A stretch of 64,000 bases of DNA from Plotosus lineatus (lineage: Eukaryota > Chordata > Actinopteri > Siluriformes > Plotosidae). Under the pieces are notes generated by a model. It was given only the letters and a program-made list of their open reading frames with translations. It did not search any database and was not told the DNA's origin. Numbering within the stretch: the stretch's first letter is position 1; each line of letters begins with the position of its first letter. Shown one piece after another: positions 63,650 through 64,000 of the stretch. Position numbers and translations under genes: made by a program. The stretch spans positions 38,159,564 through 38,223,563 of the forward strand of contig CM045734.1 in the NCBI GenBank assembly GCA_024760905.1. Reading direction: 5' to 3'.

Positions 63650-64000
63650 GTAATTTCTTATTCTATAACATACTGGTTTTTTCCCTTAATGACTTTCTTG
63701 TTAGTTTATGCCATATGATAATCACTATCGTGTCGTACCTGCCCTCTGACCTTGCCAAGTCATCAACGGAGTGTATTGTATCGCAGTGTGAGTGGCTGCT
63801 CCAAGACTCGAGGTTCCCAGGATATCCCAACAAAATTTTCCAGGCACTGAGAAATGCAGCATATCTGAGCTTCATCTTTGCACGAAAAATTCTGTTACAT
63901 AAGGCCTTTTGTTAGTATTGTTTAGGTGTGAGACACTTAGATACTGAGCTTTGATATCTTCAATATCTTCCATGGATTTTCAGGTGGTACCTGGTTTGTT

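Noticed and set aside
63637..63915. A further erap2 exon in the last 350 bases
   Set aside because: Frames after the donor at 63650 do not match the family, and no acceptor with phase 2 leads to family-like residues.

Overview
The window is nuclear DNA from a vertebrate, almost certainly a teleost fish. It has GT-AG introns, protein-coding exons of two vertebrate gene families, dense tRNA-derived SINEs, RTE-type LINEs, Tc1/mariner and pogo/Tigger-like DNA transposons, and many long (CA)n, (TA)n, (TC)n and (TTA)n microsatellites. The exact species cannot be told from the sequence.

Three genes can be built from exons with matching splice phases. (1) rgmb on the + strand, complete in three coding exons (19685-32933, 428 codons): a GPI-anchored repulsive guidance molecule and BMP co-receptor. 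(2) A compact four-exon gene on the - strand (41609 down to 40559, 189 codons) that no long open frame reveals. It encodes a leader, one immunoglobulin C1-like domain, a short connecting peptide with a single cysteine, and a transmembrane segment with the Arg-x4-Lys and Phe-Asn spacing of T-cell receptor alpha. It has no V or J segment. I read it as a candidate teleost pre-T-cell-receptor alpha (ptcra-like) gene; this is the main discovery in the window. (3) The first 14 coding exons of an M1 zinc aminopeptidase of the ERAP1/ERAP2 group, most like ERAP2, on the + strand (50775 to beyond the right edge). RGMB and the ERAP genes are both on human 5q15, so the rgmb-erap order looks like retained synteny, with the TCR-like gene between them on the opposite strand.

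Layout: 1-18.9 kb is repeat-rich DNA upstream of rgmb, with a degraded LINE at 5.69-7.98 kb. A CpG-rich promoter region lies at 19.0-19.75 kb. rgmb follows to 32.9 kb with repeat-filled introns. 33-40.5 kb holds a Tigger-like element, a Tc1-like element with nested SINEs, and an RTE 3' end. The TCR-like gene is at 40.56-41.61 kb. 41.6-50.6 kb is again repeats. The aminopeptidase gene fills the rest, with a Tc1-like element and two RTE fragments in its introns.

Repeat names used below are mine. SINE-A has a tRNA-like head and a body containing CAGCTAACTGGGTTATCAAA, with either an R tail (ending like the local RTE LINE) or an L tail (ending like L2 LINEs). SINE-B has a tRNA-like head followed by a segment ending TGATGAGCCACGAGGCTCGG. 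SINE-C has a tRNA-like head and a body containing GTTTGCATGTTCTCC. SINE-D has a body containing GGGAAGGTGCAGCTC when read in its reverse orientation. A further short repeat, present three times beside (TA)n tracts, contains a textbook type I hammerhead ribozyme and is probably a terminal-repeat remnant of Penelope-like elements.
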